16,369 bases of DNA from Collinsella sp. (GCA_019414265.1 DXMJ01000029.1:7105-23473), one strand, 5' to 3'. Shown: positions 7,794 to 16,071, counted from the first letter of the stretch. Notes: generated by a model not told the origin, from the sequence alone. Numbers and translations are program-made.

Positions 7794-10700
7794 TTACGCC
7801 TCCTTCTTGGTCGAAGCAACAGAGCTGGCGGCGGGCACAGCGCCAGCGACACCACCCACCACATCAAAGCGAGCGACATCGGCAGCGTCGGCGCGACCGG
7901 TCACAATGTCAAACGCCAGCTCCTCGGCCTGCGCATGCGTCTTACCGATGGCCTCGGCGGCAGCGACAATCGCCAGCACACGCTCGTACTCGGTCGGAAT
8001 GACCTTCACAAAGTGCTTGCTCATCGTCTCAAAGCTGTAGAGCAGTTTGATGCCGCGCGGACTCTGCGTCGCGTCCACGTGCTCCTGGATGAGCTTGCGA
8101 ATCTGTGCCAGCTCGCCGGCCGTCGGGGCTTTAAGCTCAACGCTCTCGTGGTTCACACGGGCATCGAGCGTGCCGTACTGGTCAAAGACATAGGCCACGC
8201 CACCCGTCATACCGGCGGCGAAGTTCTGCCCGACCTCGCCCAGGATGAGCGCCAGACCGCCCGTCATGTACTCGCAGCCATGGTTGCCGCAGCCCTCGAC
8301 CACCACCGTGGCACCGGAGTTGCGTACACCAAAGCGCTGGCCTGCCAGGCCGTTAATGAAGCCACGGCCGCTCGTAGCGCCAAAGAACGCAACGTTGCCC
8401 ACGATGATGTTTTCGTCGAACTTATAGGTCGCATGCGGGTTGGGGCGCACCGACACCTCGCCGCCCGAAAGGCCCTTGCCAAAGTAGTCGTTGGCGTCGC
8501 CGCACACGTTGAGCGTAATGCCGCGCGGCAGGAAGGCGCCAAAGCTCTGACCGGCCGATCCATCGCAATCGATGGTGATGGAGCTGGCGGGCAGGCCCTC
8601 GGGATGTGCCTTGGTCACCGCGTTGCCCAAGATGGTGCCCACGCAGCGGTTGACGTTGGCGATATCGGCGCGGAAGCGAATCGGGCGCAGGTGCGCGCGA
8701 GCGTCGGCCGTGTAGGGCACAAACAGCGTGGAGTCGAGCGTCTTGTCGAGCTCGCTGTCGGCAGCCATCTGCGGCAGGAAGTGACGACCGTCGGCACCCG
8801 GGATATGCGCACCGAACTCGCAGGTCGCGCTTGCCAGCACAGGCGACAGGTCGAGCAGGTTGGCCTTGCGGTTGCCCGGGACCTCGATCTGGCGCAAGCA
8901 CTCGGGATGGCCGACCATCTCGTCGACGGTGCGGAAGCCCAGGCTCGCCATGACCTCGCGCAGCTGCTCGGCAACAAAGAGCATAAAGTGCTCGACATGC
9001 TCGGGCTTGCCGCGGAAGCCGCGACGCAGGCGACAGTTTTGCGTCGCGATGCCGGCGGGGCAGGTATCCTGCTGGCAGTCGCGCTGCATAAGGCAGCCCA
9101 TCGAGATGAGCGGCATGGTCGCAAAGCCAAACTCCTCGGCGCCCAGCAGGCAGGCGACGGCAACATCGGTGCCGTCCATGAGCTTGCCGTCGGCCTCGAG
9201 CACCACGCGTGAGCGCAGGCCGTTTTGCAGCAGCGTCTGCTGGGCCTCGGCAAGGCCGAGCTCCAGCGGCAGGCCGGCGTGCCAAATGGAATCGCGCGCC
9301 GCGGCACCCGAGCCGCCATTGTGGCCGCTGATCAAGATCTTGTCGGCGGCACCCTTGGCCACACCGGTGGCGATGGTGCCGACGCCGGCCTCACTGACCA
9401 GCTTGACCGACACGCGCGCGCCGGGGTTGGCGTTCTTAAGATCGAAGATAAGCTCCGCCAGGTCTTCGATAGAGTAGATGTCGTGGTGCGGCGGAGGCGA
9501 GATCAGGCCGATGCCGGGCGTGGACTGGCGGACCTCGGCAATCCAAGGGTAGACCTTCTTGCCGGGCAGGTGGCCGCCCTCGCCGGGCTTGGCGCCCTGG
9601 GCCATCTTGATCTGAATCTCGAAGGCGCTGCACAGGTAGCGGCTCGTCACGCCAAAGCGCGCACTTGCCACCTGCTTGATCGCGGAGTTCTTGGAATCAC
9701 CGTTGGCCAGCGGGGTCTCGCGACGCGGGTCCTCGCCGCCCTCGCCCGAGTTGGAGCGTCCGTGCAGGCGATTCATGGCGATGGCCATGCACTCGTGCGC
9801 CTCTTTGCTGATGGAGCCGTACGACATGGCGCCGGTGTTAAAGCGGCAGACGATGTTGAGCGCGGGCTCGACCTCGTCGAGCGAAACCGGCGTGCGGCCG
9901 CTGGCATTAAAGTCGAGCAAGTCGCGCAGGCGCACGGCACGGCCGGTACGGTGCAGACGGGCGCTGTACTCCTTAAAGGTGTCGTAGCTGTCCTCACGGC
10001 AGGCGGTCTGGAGCAGGTAGACGGTCTGAGGGTCGATCAGGTGATCCTCGCCGCCGAGCGGGCGCCACTTGGTCAGACCCAGCGTGGGCAGCTGATCGGG
10101 AGCCGGGCTCTTAAGGATAGCGAGCGCGGCGTCATAGCGCTCGTTTTGCTCGCGCTCGACGTCCTCGACACCCATACCGCCCACACGGCTCACCGTGCCG
10201 GCGAAGTACGCGTTGACGAACTCCAGCGTAAAGCCCACGGCCTCGAAGATCTGCGCGGAGTGGTAGCTCTGCACCGTGGAGATGCCCATCTTGGACATGA
10301 TGGAGACGATGCCGGCGGTCGCAGCCTTGTTGTAGTTGGCGATGCCCTGCTCGGCCGTCACGTCCAGGTCGCCGTGTGCCGCCAGATCGCGGATGCACGC
10401 ATGTGCGTTGTACGGGTAGATGCCGCTCGCGGAGTAGCCCACCAGTGCCGCAAAGTCGTGCGGAGACACGGCGTCGCCGCACTCCACCACGATGTCGGCA
10501 AAGGTACGCACGCCGGCGCGAATCAGGTGGTTGTGCACGCAGCCCACGGCGAGCAACGACGGCACGGGCACCTCGCCCGCAGCGGCACGATCGCTCAACA
10601 CCACGATGTTCACGCCGTCGCGGACCGCAGCCTCAACGTCCTCGGCAAGCAGCTTGAGCGCAGCCTGCAGCGCGCCCTCGCCGGCATCGCGACGGTAGAC

Positions 10701-12488
10701 GGCACGGAAACGGCGGGTCTTAAAGCCAACACGGTCGATGGCGCAGATGCGGTCGAACTCCTCCTCGTTGAGCAGCGGGCGCTCCAGGCGCACCAGCTGG
10801 CAGGCCGTACGGGAGTCCTCGAGCAAGTTGCCGTGGTTGCCCAGGTAGAGCGTGGTCGAGGTGACCATATGCTCGCGCAGGGCGTCGATGGGTGGGTTCG
10901 TGACCTGAGCGAACAGCTGATAGAAGTAGTCGAAGAACGAGCGCGTCTTTTTGGACAGGCAGGCCAGCGGCGCGTCGATACCCATCGAGGCAAGCGGGGC
11001 CTTGCCCTGCTGGGCCATGGGACGCACGACCTCGTCGACGTCATCCCAGTGGTAGCCGAGCTTGGCCATGCGCACGGCGGCGGGCACCTCGGCGTCCTCG
11101 GCGGACGCTGCCGCAACGGGCTCATCGAGCGCGTCAACGGTCAGCGTCTCCTCGGCAATCCAATCGCGGTAGGGCTTTTCCTTGGCGTAACGGGCGCGCA
11201 GCTCGTCGTTGTAGATGACGCGGCCGCGGGCAAAATCGACCTCGAGCATCTGGCCCGGCCCCAGACAGCCGCTCGTCAGGATGTTCTCGGGGCTCACCTC
11301 GATGGTGCCCACCTCGCTTGCCAGCATAAAACGACCGTCGCGCGTCACATAATAGCGGGCGGGACGCAGGCCGTTACGGTCGAGGGCGGCGCCCAGGGTA
11401 CGGCCATCGGTAAAGGCGATAGCGGCAGGACCGTCCCACGGCTCCATGAGCATGGACTGGTAAGCGTCGTAGGCGCGGCGTTCCTCACCCAGGTTGTCGT
11501 TGTGGTCCCATGGCTCGGGCAGCAACATGGACGCGGCACGCGTGAGCGGACGGCCGTTCATGACCAAGAATTCGAGCACGTTGTCCAGAATCGCGGAGTC
11601 GGAGCCCTCGCGGTTGATGATCGGCATCACGCGCTCAAGATCATGCTGCAGCACGGGGCTGTACAGGTTGGGCTCGCGGGCACGAATCCAGTTGACGTTA
11701 CCCTTGAGGGTGTTGATCTCGCCGTTGTGGATGATAAAGCGGTTGGGGTGCGCACGCTCCCAGCTGGGCGTGGTGTTGGTGGAGTAGCGCGAGTGGACGA
11801 GCGCCACGGCCGTTTTGACGGCGGCATCGTTGAGATCGATGAAGAAGCGGCGCATCTGCGTGGCGACGAGCATGCCCTTGTACACGATAGTGCGCGAGCT
11901 CATGGAGCACACGTAGAAGATCTTGTCGCGCAGGGCGAACTCGGCGTCGGCCTTCTTCTCGATGGTGCGGCGGCACACGTACAGGCGGCGCTCAAAGGCG
12001 TCACCCGCCGGCGTATCGTCGGGACGGCCCAGGAAGGCCTGCAAGATGGTGGGCATGCAGGCACGCGCCGTCTCGCCCAGGTCGTGCGGGTCGACGGGCA
12101 CCTCACGCCAAAAGAGCAGCGGCACGCCGGCCTCGGCGCAACCCTCCTCAAACACGCGGCGGCCATCCTCTACGCCCTTGTCATCCTGCGGAAAGAACAG
12201 CATGGCCACGCCATAGTCGCCCTCTGCCGGCAGAATCTGGCCGCACTTTTGAGCCTCTTTGCGGAAAAAGTGATGCGGAACCTGGAACAGGATACCGGCA
12301 CCGTCGCCGGTATTCTTCTCGAGTCCCGTGCCGCCGCGGTGCTCCAAGTTAACCAGAATGGACAGCGCGTCATCCAGAATCTGATGATGGCGCTCGCCAT
12401 TGATATCGGCAAGAGCGCCGATGCCGCATGCATCGTGGTCGAATTCGGGGCGATAAAGGCCCTGCTGCTGAGCGGAATCTGCCTGCAT
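7794..12488 (-). CDS. gltB: Glutamate synthase large (alpha) subunit
   Basis: 1564 residues, slightly longer than the typical 1500. A 20-residue leader precedes CGIG; Cys21 should become the N-terminal nucleophile of the glutaminase domain (about 21-430) after cleavage. The FMN-binding synthase domain follows the central domain, and the 3Fe-4S cysteines are in CLMQRDCQQDTCPAG (near residue 1130-1145, C-x5-C-x4-C). The C-terminal beta-helix carries Gly-rich repeats (GKGLSGGEV, GATSGRGFINGLAG, GNHGCEYMTGG). It makes glutamate from glutamine and 2-oxoglutarate, channelling ammonia between active sites. ATG 12488 is preceded by GGGGAGG with 6-base spacing. It is the first gene of gltB-gltD and is divergent from mntH. 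Long open frames on the opposite strand are GC-driven shadows. Confidence 0.97.
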   Translation of the reverse strand: MQADSAQQQGLYRPEFDHDACGIGALADINGERHHQILDDALSILVNLEHRGGTGLEKNTGDGAGILFQVPHHFFRKEAQKCGQILPAEGDYGVAMLFFPQDDKGVEDGRRVFEEGCAEAGVPLLFWREVPVDPHDLGETARACMPTILQAFLGRPDDTPAGDAFERRLYVCRRTIEKKADAEFALRDKIFYVCSMSSRTIVYKGMLVATQMRRFFIDLNDAAVKTAVALVHSRYSTNTTPSWERAHPNRFIIHNGEINTLKGNVNWIRAREPNLYSPVLQHDLERVMPIINREGSDSAILDNVLEFLVMNGRPLTRAASMLLPEPWDHNDNLGEERRAYDAYQSMLMEPWDGPAAIAFTDGRTLGAALDRNGLRPARYYVTRDGRFMLASEVGTIEVSPENILTSGCLGPGQMLEVDFARGRVIYNDELRARYAKEKPYRDWIAEETLTVDALDEPVAAASAEDAEVPAAVRMAKLGYHWDDVDEVVRPMAQQGKAPLASMGIDAPLACLSKKTRSFFDYFYQLFAQVTNPPIDALREHMVTSTTLYLGNHGNLLEDSRTACQLVRLERPLLNEEEFDRICAIDRVGFKTRRFRAVYRRDAGEGALQAALKLLAEDVEAAVRDGVNIVVLSDRAAAGEVPVPSLLAVGCVHNHLIRAGVRTFADIVVECGDAVSPHDFAALVGYSASGIYPYNAHACIRDLAAHGDLDVTAEQGIANYNKAATAGIVSIMSKMGISTVQSYHSAQIFEAVGFTLEFVNAYFAGTVSRVGGMGVEDVEREQNERYDAALAILKSPAPDQLPTLGLTKWRPLGGEDHLIDPQTVYLLQTACREDSYDTFKEYSARLHRTGRAVRLRDLLDFNASGRTPVSLDEVEPALNIVCRFNTGAMSYGSISKEAHECMAIAMNRLHGRSNSGEGGEDPRRETPLANGDSKNSAIKQVASARFGVTSRYLCSAFEIQIKMAQGAKPGEGGHLPGKKVYPWIAEVRQSTPGIGLISPPPHHDIYSIEDLAELIFDLKNANPGARVSVKLVSEAGVGTIATGVAKGAADKILISGHNGGSGAAARDSIWHAGLPLELGLAEAQQTLLQNGLRSRVVLEADGKLMDGTDVAVACLLGAEEFGFATMPLISMGCLMQRDCQQDTCPAGIATQNCRLRRGFRGKPEHVEHFMLFVAEQLREVMASLGFRTVDEMVGHPECLRQIEVPGNRKANLLDLSPVLASATCEFGAHIPGADGRHFLPQMAADSELDKTLDSTLFVPYTADARAHLRPIRFRADIANVNRCVGTILGNAVTKAHPEGLPASSITIDCDGSAGQSFGAFLPRGITLNVCGDANDYFGKGLSGGEVSVRPNPHATYKFDENIIVGNVAFFGATSGRGFINGLAGQRFGVRNSGATVVVEGCGNHGCEYMTGGLALILGEVGQNFAAGMTGGVAYVFDQYGTLDARVNHESVELKAPTAGELAQIRKLIQEHVDATQSPRGIKLLYSFETMSKHFVKVIPTEYERVLAIVAAAEAIGKTHAQAEELAFDIVTGRADAADVARFDVVGGVAGAVPAASSVASTKKEA

Positions 12489-12500
12489 CGCGATCCTCCC

Positions 12501-12537
12501 CTAGGTGTTTAGACAGTCAGTTGACTAGGCATACTAG
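12501..12537 (-). promoter_or_regulatory. CTAG-rich leader upstream of gltB
   Basis: CTAG occurs three times in 37 bp (12501-12504, 12525-12528, 12534-12537), the last two as CTAG-GCATA-CTAG. Between the first two lies GACAGTCAGTTGAC. CTAG is usually rare in high-GC bacteria, so the grouping just before the gltB ribosome binding site may mark an operator or leader structure. No clear -35/-10 pair is visible. Confidence 0.3.
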
Positions 12538-12672
12538 GAGCATCGCCGGCCCGCTGTGTTTCCCGCCCGTTTCGAAACAATCGCGTAACGCACACCTTAC
12601 GAGTGGGCACCGCCGACCTCAAGGGCGACAACATAGGCCCCAAGTTCGACCTGTAAACTCACCGCTTCAAAC

Positions 12673-12889
12673 ATCTCAATCTGTAACAGTAAGACCCAAT
12701 TTCGACGACTAACTGTTACAGATTGAGATGTTTTCGAGAGACGGTTCCGAATGTCTCAATCTGTAACATGAAGGGCCGGTTTTTGCAGCTAACTGTTACA
12801 GATCGAGATTTTCCATAGGACCATTTCTTCCTGTCTCGATCTGTAACACCTAGGCCCAATTTCCATCCCTAGTTGTTACAGATCGAGAC
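12673..12889. repeat. Palindrome cluster B (3 hairpins, exact 80-bp period)
   Basis: Hairpins lie at 12673-12729, 12753-12809 and 12833-12889; the left arms start exactly 80 bp apart. The first has compensatory changes on both arms (A instead of G at arm positions 1 and 6, matched by T) and stays perfectly paired over 17 bp. The second has CA on the left and CG on the right. The third is perfect and its loop can add CTAGG/CCTAG pairing. The cluster lies between divergent gltB and mntH, where terminators are not expected. Confidence 0.95.
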
Positions 12890-12946
12890 ATTTCGGCAGC
12901 CCTCTTTCACCATCCCATTCAAATACAACAATTTTGTTAGTCTTGG

Positions 12947-12975
12947 TTAACTTTTAAGCTTAAAACGGGTATCCT
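12947..12975 (+). promoter_or_regulatory. Probable mntH promoter with operator-like palindrome
   Basis: TATCCT (12970-12975) is a plausible -10, with a weak -35 TTAACT (12947-12952) 17 bp upstream. Between them is the perfect 14-bp palindrome TTTTAAGCTTAAAA (12952-12965). A symmetric AT-rich site in this position is where an MntR/DtxR- or Fur-type metal repressor would act. The sequence does not match a consensus closely enough to name the regulator. Confidence 0.5.
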
Positions 12976-13011
12976 TTGCGGCGTCAAGCAAACGGCACAC
13001 AGGAGCGCACC

Positions 13012-14268
13012 ATGCTCAACCATCTCAAACAACACTTTGGCTCCCGACGCACCGGTGGTCACGGAGGCCTAGACATTGCGCGGCATATCGGCCCCGGGCT
13101 GCTCGTGACCGTCGGCTTTATCGACCCGGGCAACTGGGCCTCCAATATGGCCGCGGGCTCGCAGTTTGGCTACGCGCTGCTGTGGATCGTCACGCTGTCC
13201 ACGATTATGCTCATCGTGCTGCAGCACAACGCGGCGCACCTGGGTATCGCCACGGGCGCCTGCCTTGCCGAGGCCACGACACGTTACCTCCCCCGCTTCG
13301 TCGGGCGTACGGTGCTCGCCAGCGCCTATCTCGCGACCATCGCCACCGCCATGGCCGAAGTCCTGGGCGGCGCGATTGCCCTTCAAATGCTCTTTGGGCT
13401 GCCCGTGCGCGCGGGCTGCGTCATCGTGGCGGCAGTATCGATGGCGATGCTCATGACGAACTCCTACAAGCATGCCGAACGCTGGATCATCGCCTTCGTA
13501 GGCGTGGTAGGCCTCTCGTTTTTGGCCGAGCTTGCACTAGTCAAGGTCGACTGGCCGCAAGCCGCCGCAAGCTGGATCACGCCCAGTATGCCCACTGGCT
13601 CTGCCGCGATTATCGTGAGTGTCCTGGGTGCGGTCGTTATGCCCCACAACCTTTTTCTGCACTCCGAGGTCATCCAATCCATGCACTTCGAAGGCCAAGG
13701 CGAGCAGGTTATCGAAGAGCGTCTGCGCTACGAGCTCTTCGACACGCTCTTTTCGATGGGCGTGGGCTGGGCAATCAACTCGGCCATGGTCATCCTGGCC
13801 GCAACGACCTTCTTTGCGCACGGCATGGTCGTAGACGACCTCGCCGTCGCAGCGGCCACGCTCTCCCCCATCTTGGGCCCGGCGAGCTCGACCATCTTTG
13901 CGGTAGCGCTGCTGTTCGCGGGCCTCTCGAGTAGCGTGACGGCGGGCATGGCGGCGGGAACCATCACTGCGGGCATGTTCGACGAGGAATACGATATCCA
14001 CGACCGACATTCCTCGATCGGGGTGGCGGCCTGTTTCGTCGGCGCAGTGACGGCGTGCCTGGTCGTCCCAAATCCTTTTGAAGGTCTCATCTGGAGTCAG
14101 GCACTGCTGTCGCTTCAGCTACCGATTACGGTCTTTGTGCTCATACGGCTCACCAGTTCACCCCGCGTTATGGGCAAATACGCCAATTCGCGCCCGCTCA
14201 ACGCGCTGCTCGTAGGGATTGGCGCCGTCGTGACGATTCTCGATGTCGTGTTGTTGACAGGGATGTAA
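13012..14268 (+). CDS. mntH: Nramp-family divalent metal (Mn2+/Fe2+) transporter
   Basis: 418 residues with about 11 transmembrane helices, as in bacterial MntH. The metal-binding residues of helix 1 are in DPGN (Asp38, Asn41) and those of helix 6 in AVVMPHN (Ala207, Met210); the methionine is typical of Mn/Fe-selective members rather than Mg or Al transporters. It imports Mn2+ and probably Fe2+ with protons across the cytoplasmic membrane. The start ATG 13012 has AGGAG 6 bases upstream; the frame extends to a TTG at 12976 but has no ribosome binding site there. The promoter contains a perfect 14-bp palindrome, suggesting metal-dependent repression. The gene is monocistronic and enclosed by palindrome clusters B and C, like the nuclease-like gene earlier in the window. 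No regulator lies next to it. Confidence 0.95.
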   Translation: MLNHLKQHFGSRRTGGHGGLDIARHIGPGLLVTVGFIDPGNWASNMAAGSQFGYALLWIVTLSTIMLIVLQHNAAHLGIATGACLAEATTRYLPRFVGRTVLASAYLATIATAMAEVLGGAIALQMLFGLPVRAGCVIVAAVSMAMLMTNSYKHAERWIIAFVGVVGLSFLAELALVKVDWPQAAASWITPSMPTGSAAIIVSVLGAVVMPHNLFLHSEVIQSMHFEGQGEQVIEERLRYELFDTLFSMGVGWAINSAMVILAATTFFAHGMVVDDLAVAAATLSPILGPASSTIFAVALLFAGLSSSVTAGMAAGTITAGMFDEEYDIHDRHSSIGVAACFVGAVTACLVVPNPFEGLIWSQALLSLQLPITVFVLIRLTSSPRVMGKYANSRPLNALLVGIGAVVTILDVVLLTGM

Positions 14269-14297
14269 TGGGGCGGGGCACCTATCTAGGCAAACGC

Positions 14298-14512
14298 CTC
14301 GATCTGTAACATCTAGAGCCGCTTTTGATGTCTAGATGTTACAGATCGAGATCATTCCGAGGGACAGCTCCGTTTGTCTCAATCTGTAACAAGTGGACCC
14401 AATTTTCACCGTTAGATGTTACAGATTGAGACCTTCTGCCGGACGGTTTTGGTTTGTCTCGATCTGTAACAGGAAGACCCGTTTTGAGCCGTTAGACGTT
14501 ACAGATTAAGAC
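14298..14512. repeat. Palindrome cluster C (3 hairpins, 78-80-bp period)
   Basis: Hairpins lie at 14298-14350, 14376-14432 and 14456-14512. The first has a 20-bp perfect stem (extra TCTAGA pairing at the loop side) with a 13-nt loop. The second has CA/CA compensatory arms. The third has TA on the right arm. The cluster begins 30 bp after the mntH stop and ends about 70 bp before the rubredoxin terminator. It fills most of the mntH-rubredoxin gap, where nothing else is visible. Confidence 0.95.
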
Positions 14513-14579
14513 AAAAGGTCGGCCGGACTCACAACAGACAGGATCGGCCAACAGCAACCGTGATCCCTTGGGGGCGGAG

Positions 14580-14617
14580 AAAAAGGGTCCCGGCCGGGAT
14601 ATCCGACCGGGACCCTT
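14580..14617 (-). terminator. Intrinsic terminator of the rubredoxin gene
   Basis: AAGGGTCCCGG (14583-14593) pairs with CCGGGACCCTT (14607-14617). Read on the minus strand, the stem is followed by TTTTTC. It lies about 40 bp after the rubredoxin stop. Confidence 0.88.
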
Positions 14618-14657
14618 GGACAGAGCTATATGTTGCCGTGAGCCGCGTGCCGACGAG

Positions 14658-14801
14658 CTACTCCTCGACGAGCTCAAACTGATCGGGACCGACGCCGCAG
14701 ACCGGGCACACGTAGTCCTCGGGCAGCTCGGGCGTGTCGACCTCAACCTCGTAGCCACAAACGATGCACACGAACTTATACGTCTTCTTCTCCTCAGCCA
14801 T
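14658..14801 (-). CDS. Rubredoxin-like protein, 47 aa
   Basis: A 47-residue small Fe-S protein. The iron site is the pair FVCIVCGYE (Cys12, Cys15) and YVCPVCGVG (Cys32, Cys35), with the rubredoxin-type ELPEDYVCPVCG segment. It is slightly shorter than classic rubredoxins (52-54 aa) and, like the rubredoxin domains of rubrerythrin and Hrb, has fewer residues between the two CxxC pairs. It carries single electrons in the cytosol, commonly to flavodiiron proteins or rubrerythrins in oxygen or NO defence. ATG 14801 has GAGGAG 6 bases upstream. It has its own promoter (14846-14873) and terminator (14580-14617). The flavin reductase gene ends 89 bp upstream on the same strand, and the two match the halves of high-molecular-weight rubredoxin. 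Confidence 0.93.
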   Translation of the reverse strand: MAEEKKTYKFVCIVCGYEVEVDTPELPEDYVCPVCGVGPDQFELVEE

Positions 14802-14845
14802 GATGTTCTCCTCTCGAACGCGACTGGTGATGTACTTCGCTTATT

Positions 14846-14873
14846 AGTATATGTTATCAATAATATAATGCAA
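14846..14873 (-). promoter_or_regulatory. Promoter of the rubredoxin gene
   Basis: On the minus strand TTGCAT (complement of 14868-14873) and TATACT (complement of 14846-14851) are separated by 16 bp. They are in a markedly AT-rich island between the flavin reductase stop and the rubredoxin start. The predicted transcript begins about 38 bases before the ATG. Confidence 0.75.
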
Positions 14874-14890
14874 GTATTTTTAGAACATTT

Positions 14891-15394
14891 CTAGCCTTGA
14901 TACGAAGACGCCTTCGGAGGAGTCTTGCCCTTCAGGACCTTATGGTAGTAATCGTAGGTGAGCGGCGTCTCGTCGCTCAGGCGCTCGGCATCCTCGACCT
15001 CGCCGATAAACAGTAGATGCGTACCCACATCCACAGTGTCGATCAAACGGCAGCTAAACAGGGCCGTCGCGTGCTCGGGCACATAGGGCATGCCCAGAGC
15101 CGTCTCGCGGGTCTCGTATTTGGCAAACTTGTCATAATCGCCGCTGGTGCGGAACCCAAAGTTACCGATGTAGAGCATGTCGGCGGTCTGATCGATCACG
15201 GTCAGTGCGAACGCTTTGGCCGATGCGATGAAGCCCGAGGTAACGTTGTCCTTGTTCACTGCAACCGAAATGCGCGGCGGCATGGACGTCACCTGCACCG
15301 CTGTGTTGATAACGCAGCCGGCACGCAGCCCGTCTGCCGCGGCGCTCACCACGTACAGGCCGCTCGGCATGGTAAAGAACGCAGTTTTGTCCAT
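14891..15394 (-). CDS. Flavin reductase-like FMN-binding protein
   Basis: 167 residues of the flavin reductase-like (flavoredoxin) domain family. The N-terminal AFFTMPSGLYVVSA strand, the GCVINTAVQVTSMPPRISVAV segment (split around residues 26-46) and the later NKDN...FALTVI stretch are typical. The C-terminal tail YYHKVLKGKTPPKASSY resembles the linker that precedes the rubredoxin domain in high-molecular-weight rubredoxin (Hrb), which passes NAD(P)H electrons to flavodiiron proteins. Here the rubredoxin is a separate gene directly downstream. ATG 15394 has GGGGAG about 8 bases upstream; the frame remains open to 15586 but that part covers the smpB terminator and a hairpin. The protein binds FMN in the cytosol and likely feeds the neighbouring rubredoxin. 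Confidence 0.88.
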   Translation of the reverse strand: MDKTAFFTMPSGLYVVSAAADGLRAGCVINTAVQVTSMPPRISVAVNKDNVTSGFIASAKAFALTVIDQTADMLYIGNFGFRTSGDYDKFAKYETRETALGMPYVPEHATALFSCRLIDTVDVGTHLLFIGEVEDAERLSDETPLTYDYYHKVLKGKTPPKASSYQG

Positions 15395-15445
15395 AACGAT
15401 CACTCCCCTAGCTCGGGTTGGAACCTCATGGATGTATGTACCCAC

Positions 15446-15479
15446 AAAAAAGGCAGCGCCCATAACGGACGCCACCTTT
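15446..15479 (-). terminator. Intrinsic terminator downstream of smpB
   Basis: Read on the minus strand, GGTGGCGTCC pairs with GGGCGCTGCC (plus 15467-15476 and 15452-15461) over a GTTAT loop, all ten positions pairing if three G-U pairs are allowed. A run of six T follows. It separates smpB from the flavin reductase gene. Confidence 0.8.
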
Positions 15480-15524
15480 GAAACATATGTGTCAGAACAG
15501 TAAGAAAGATGAGACACCCGCAGC

Positions 15525-15585
15525 TGCGGTGAAATAGGGACTGAATAGCCCCTCAAACAGGCAAACCAGTCCGTATTCCACCGCA
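15525..15585. repeat. Long hairpin directly after smpB
   Basis: GCGGTGAAATAGGGACTG (15526-15543) pairs with CAGTCCGTATTCCACCGC (15567-15584) with two mismatches, plus one more pair outside (15525-15585), over a 23-nt loop. No T run follows on either strand. It starts 16 bp after the smpB stop. Arm and loop sizes are like the other palindrome family, but the sequence is unrelated. Confidence 0.75.
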
Positions 15586-15600
15586 ACTTATGAAGGACGG

Positions 15601-16071
15601 TCAGCGGTTGCGTTCCTTGAGGGCGCGGTCGATCTCGCGTTGGACATCACGCTTGGCCATGTCCTCGCGCTTGTCGTAGAGCTTCTTGCCGCGACCCAAG
15701 CCCAGCAGCAGTTTTACGCGACCGTCGGTATTAAAGTAGAGCTCCAACGGAACCAGCGCATAACCACGGTTGCGAAGTTTGCCGTCAAGAAAGTCGATCT
15801 CCTTGCGGTGCAGCAGCAGACGGCGCCGACGGTCGGGATCGCGATTCCACACGCCACCATGGCTATAAGGGTGGATATGCAGGCCGACGAGCCAGCACTC
15901 CCCACCACGAATCAGTGCGAAGGTATCGGTAATCTGGCACGCGCGCTCGCGAATCGACTTGACCTCGGTACCGCTCAGCTCAATACCGCACTCAAACGTC
16001 TCATCGATAAAGTACTCGTGATGTGCCGAGCGATTCTTGGAAATGAGCTTGCGCTCGCGCTTACTGGGCAT
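15601..16071 (-). CDS. smpB: SsrA-binding protein SmpB
   Basis: 156 residues, the standard SmpB length. Family hallmarks are present throughout: KNRSAHHEYFI (12-22), GIELSGTEVKSIR (29-41), GECWLVGLHIHPY (57-69), RRRLLLHRKEI (82-92), YALVPLELYF (104-113) and the C-terminal GLGRGKKLYDKRE (124-136). The basic tail (DVQREIDRALKERNR) is the part that inserts in the ribosomal mRNA channel. SmpB binds tmRNA and brings it to stalled ribosomes for trans-translation. ATG 16071 has AAGGAGG 6 bases upstream. The preceding gene overlaps it by 11 bases, indicating translational coupling. No tmRNA gene is visible in the window. A terminator lies at 15446-15479. Confidence 0.97.
   Translation of the reverse strand: MPSKRERKLISKNRSAHHEYFIDETFECGIELSGTEVKSIRERACQITDTFALIRGGECWLVGLHIHPYSHGGVWNRDPDRRRRLLLHRKEIDFLDGKLRNRGYALVPLELYFNTDGRVKLLLGLGRGKKLYDKREDMAKRDVQREIDRALKERNR

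Noticed and set aside
9225..12512. Very long open frame (1095 codons) on the plus strand opposite gltB
   Set aside because: It is antisense to a clear gltB, begins without a ribosome binding site and has the Arg/His/Gly-rich composition of a high-GC shadow. The plus-strand frames at 6271-8040 and 7599-9212 are rejected for the same reason.
12644..12657. A twelfth repeat arm (TTCGACCTGTAAAC)
   Set aside because: It breaks the invariant core and is out of phase with the 80-bp spacing; at best a decayed copy.
12673..12889. Palindromes as ordinary transcription terminators
   Set aside because: No T tract follows the stems, several occur in tandem, and this cluster lies between divergent gltB and mntH where no transcript should end.
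14492..14860. 122-codon minus-strand frame over the rubredoxin gene
   Set aside because: It is out of frame with the rubredoxin, crosses its terminator and promoter, and has an Arg/Ser-rich shadow composition.
15395..15586. N-terminal extension of the flavin reductase
   Set aside because: It spans the smpB terminator and a hairpin, and the family domain starts right at ATG 15394.
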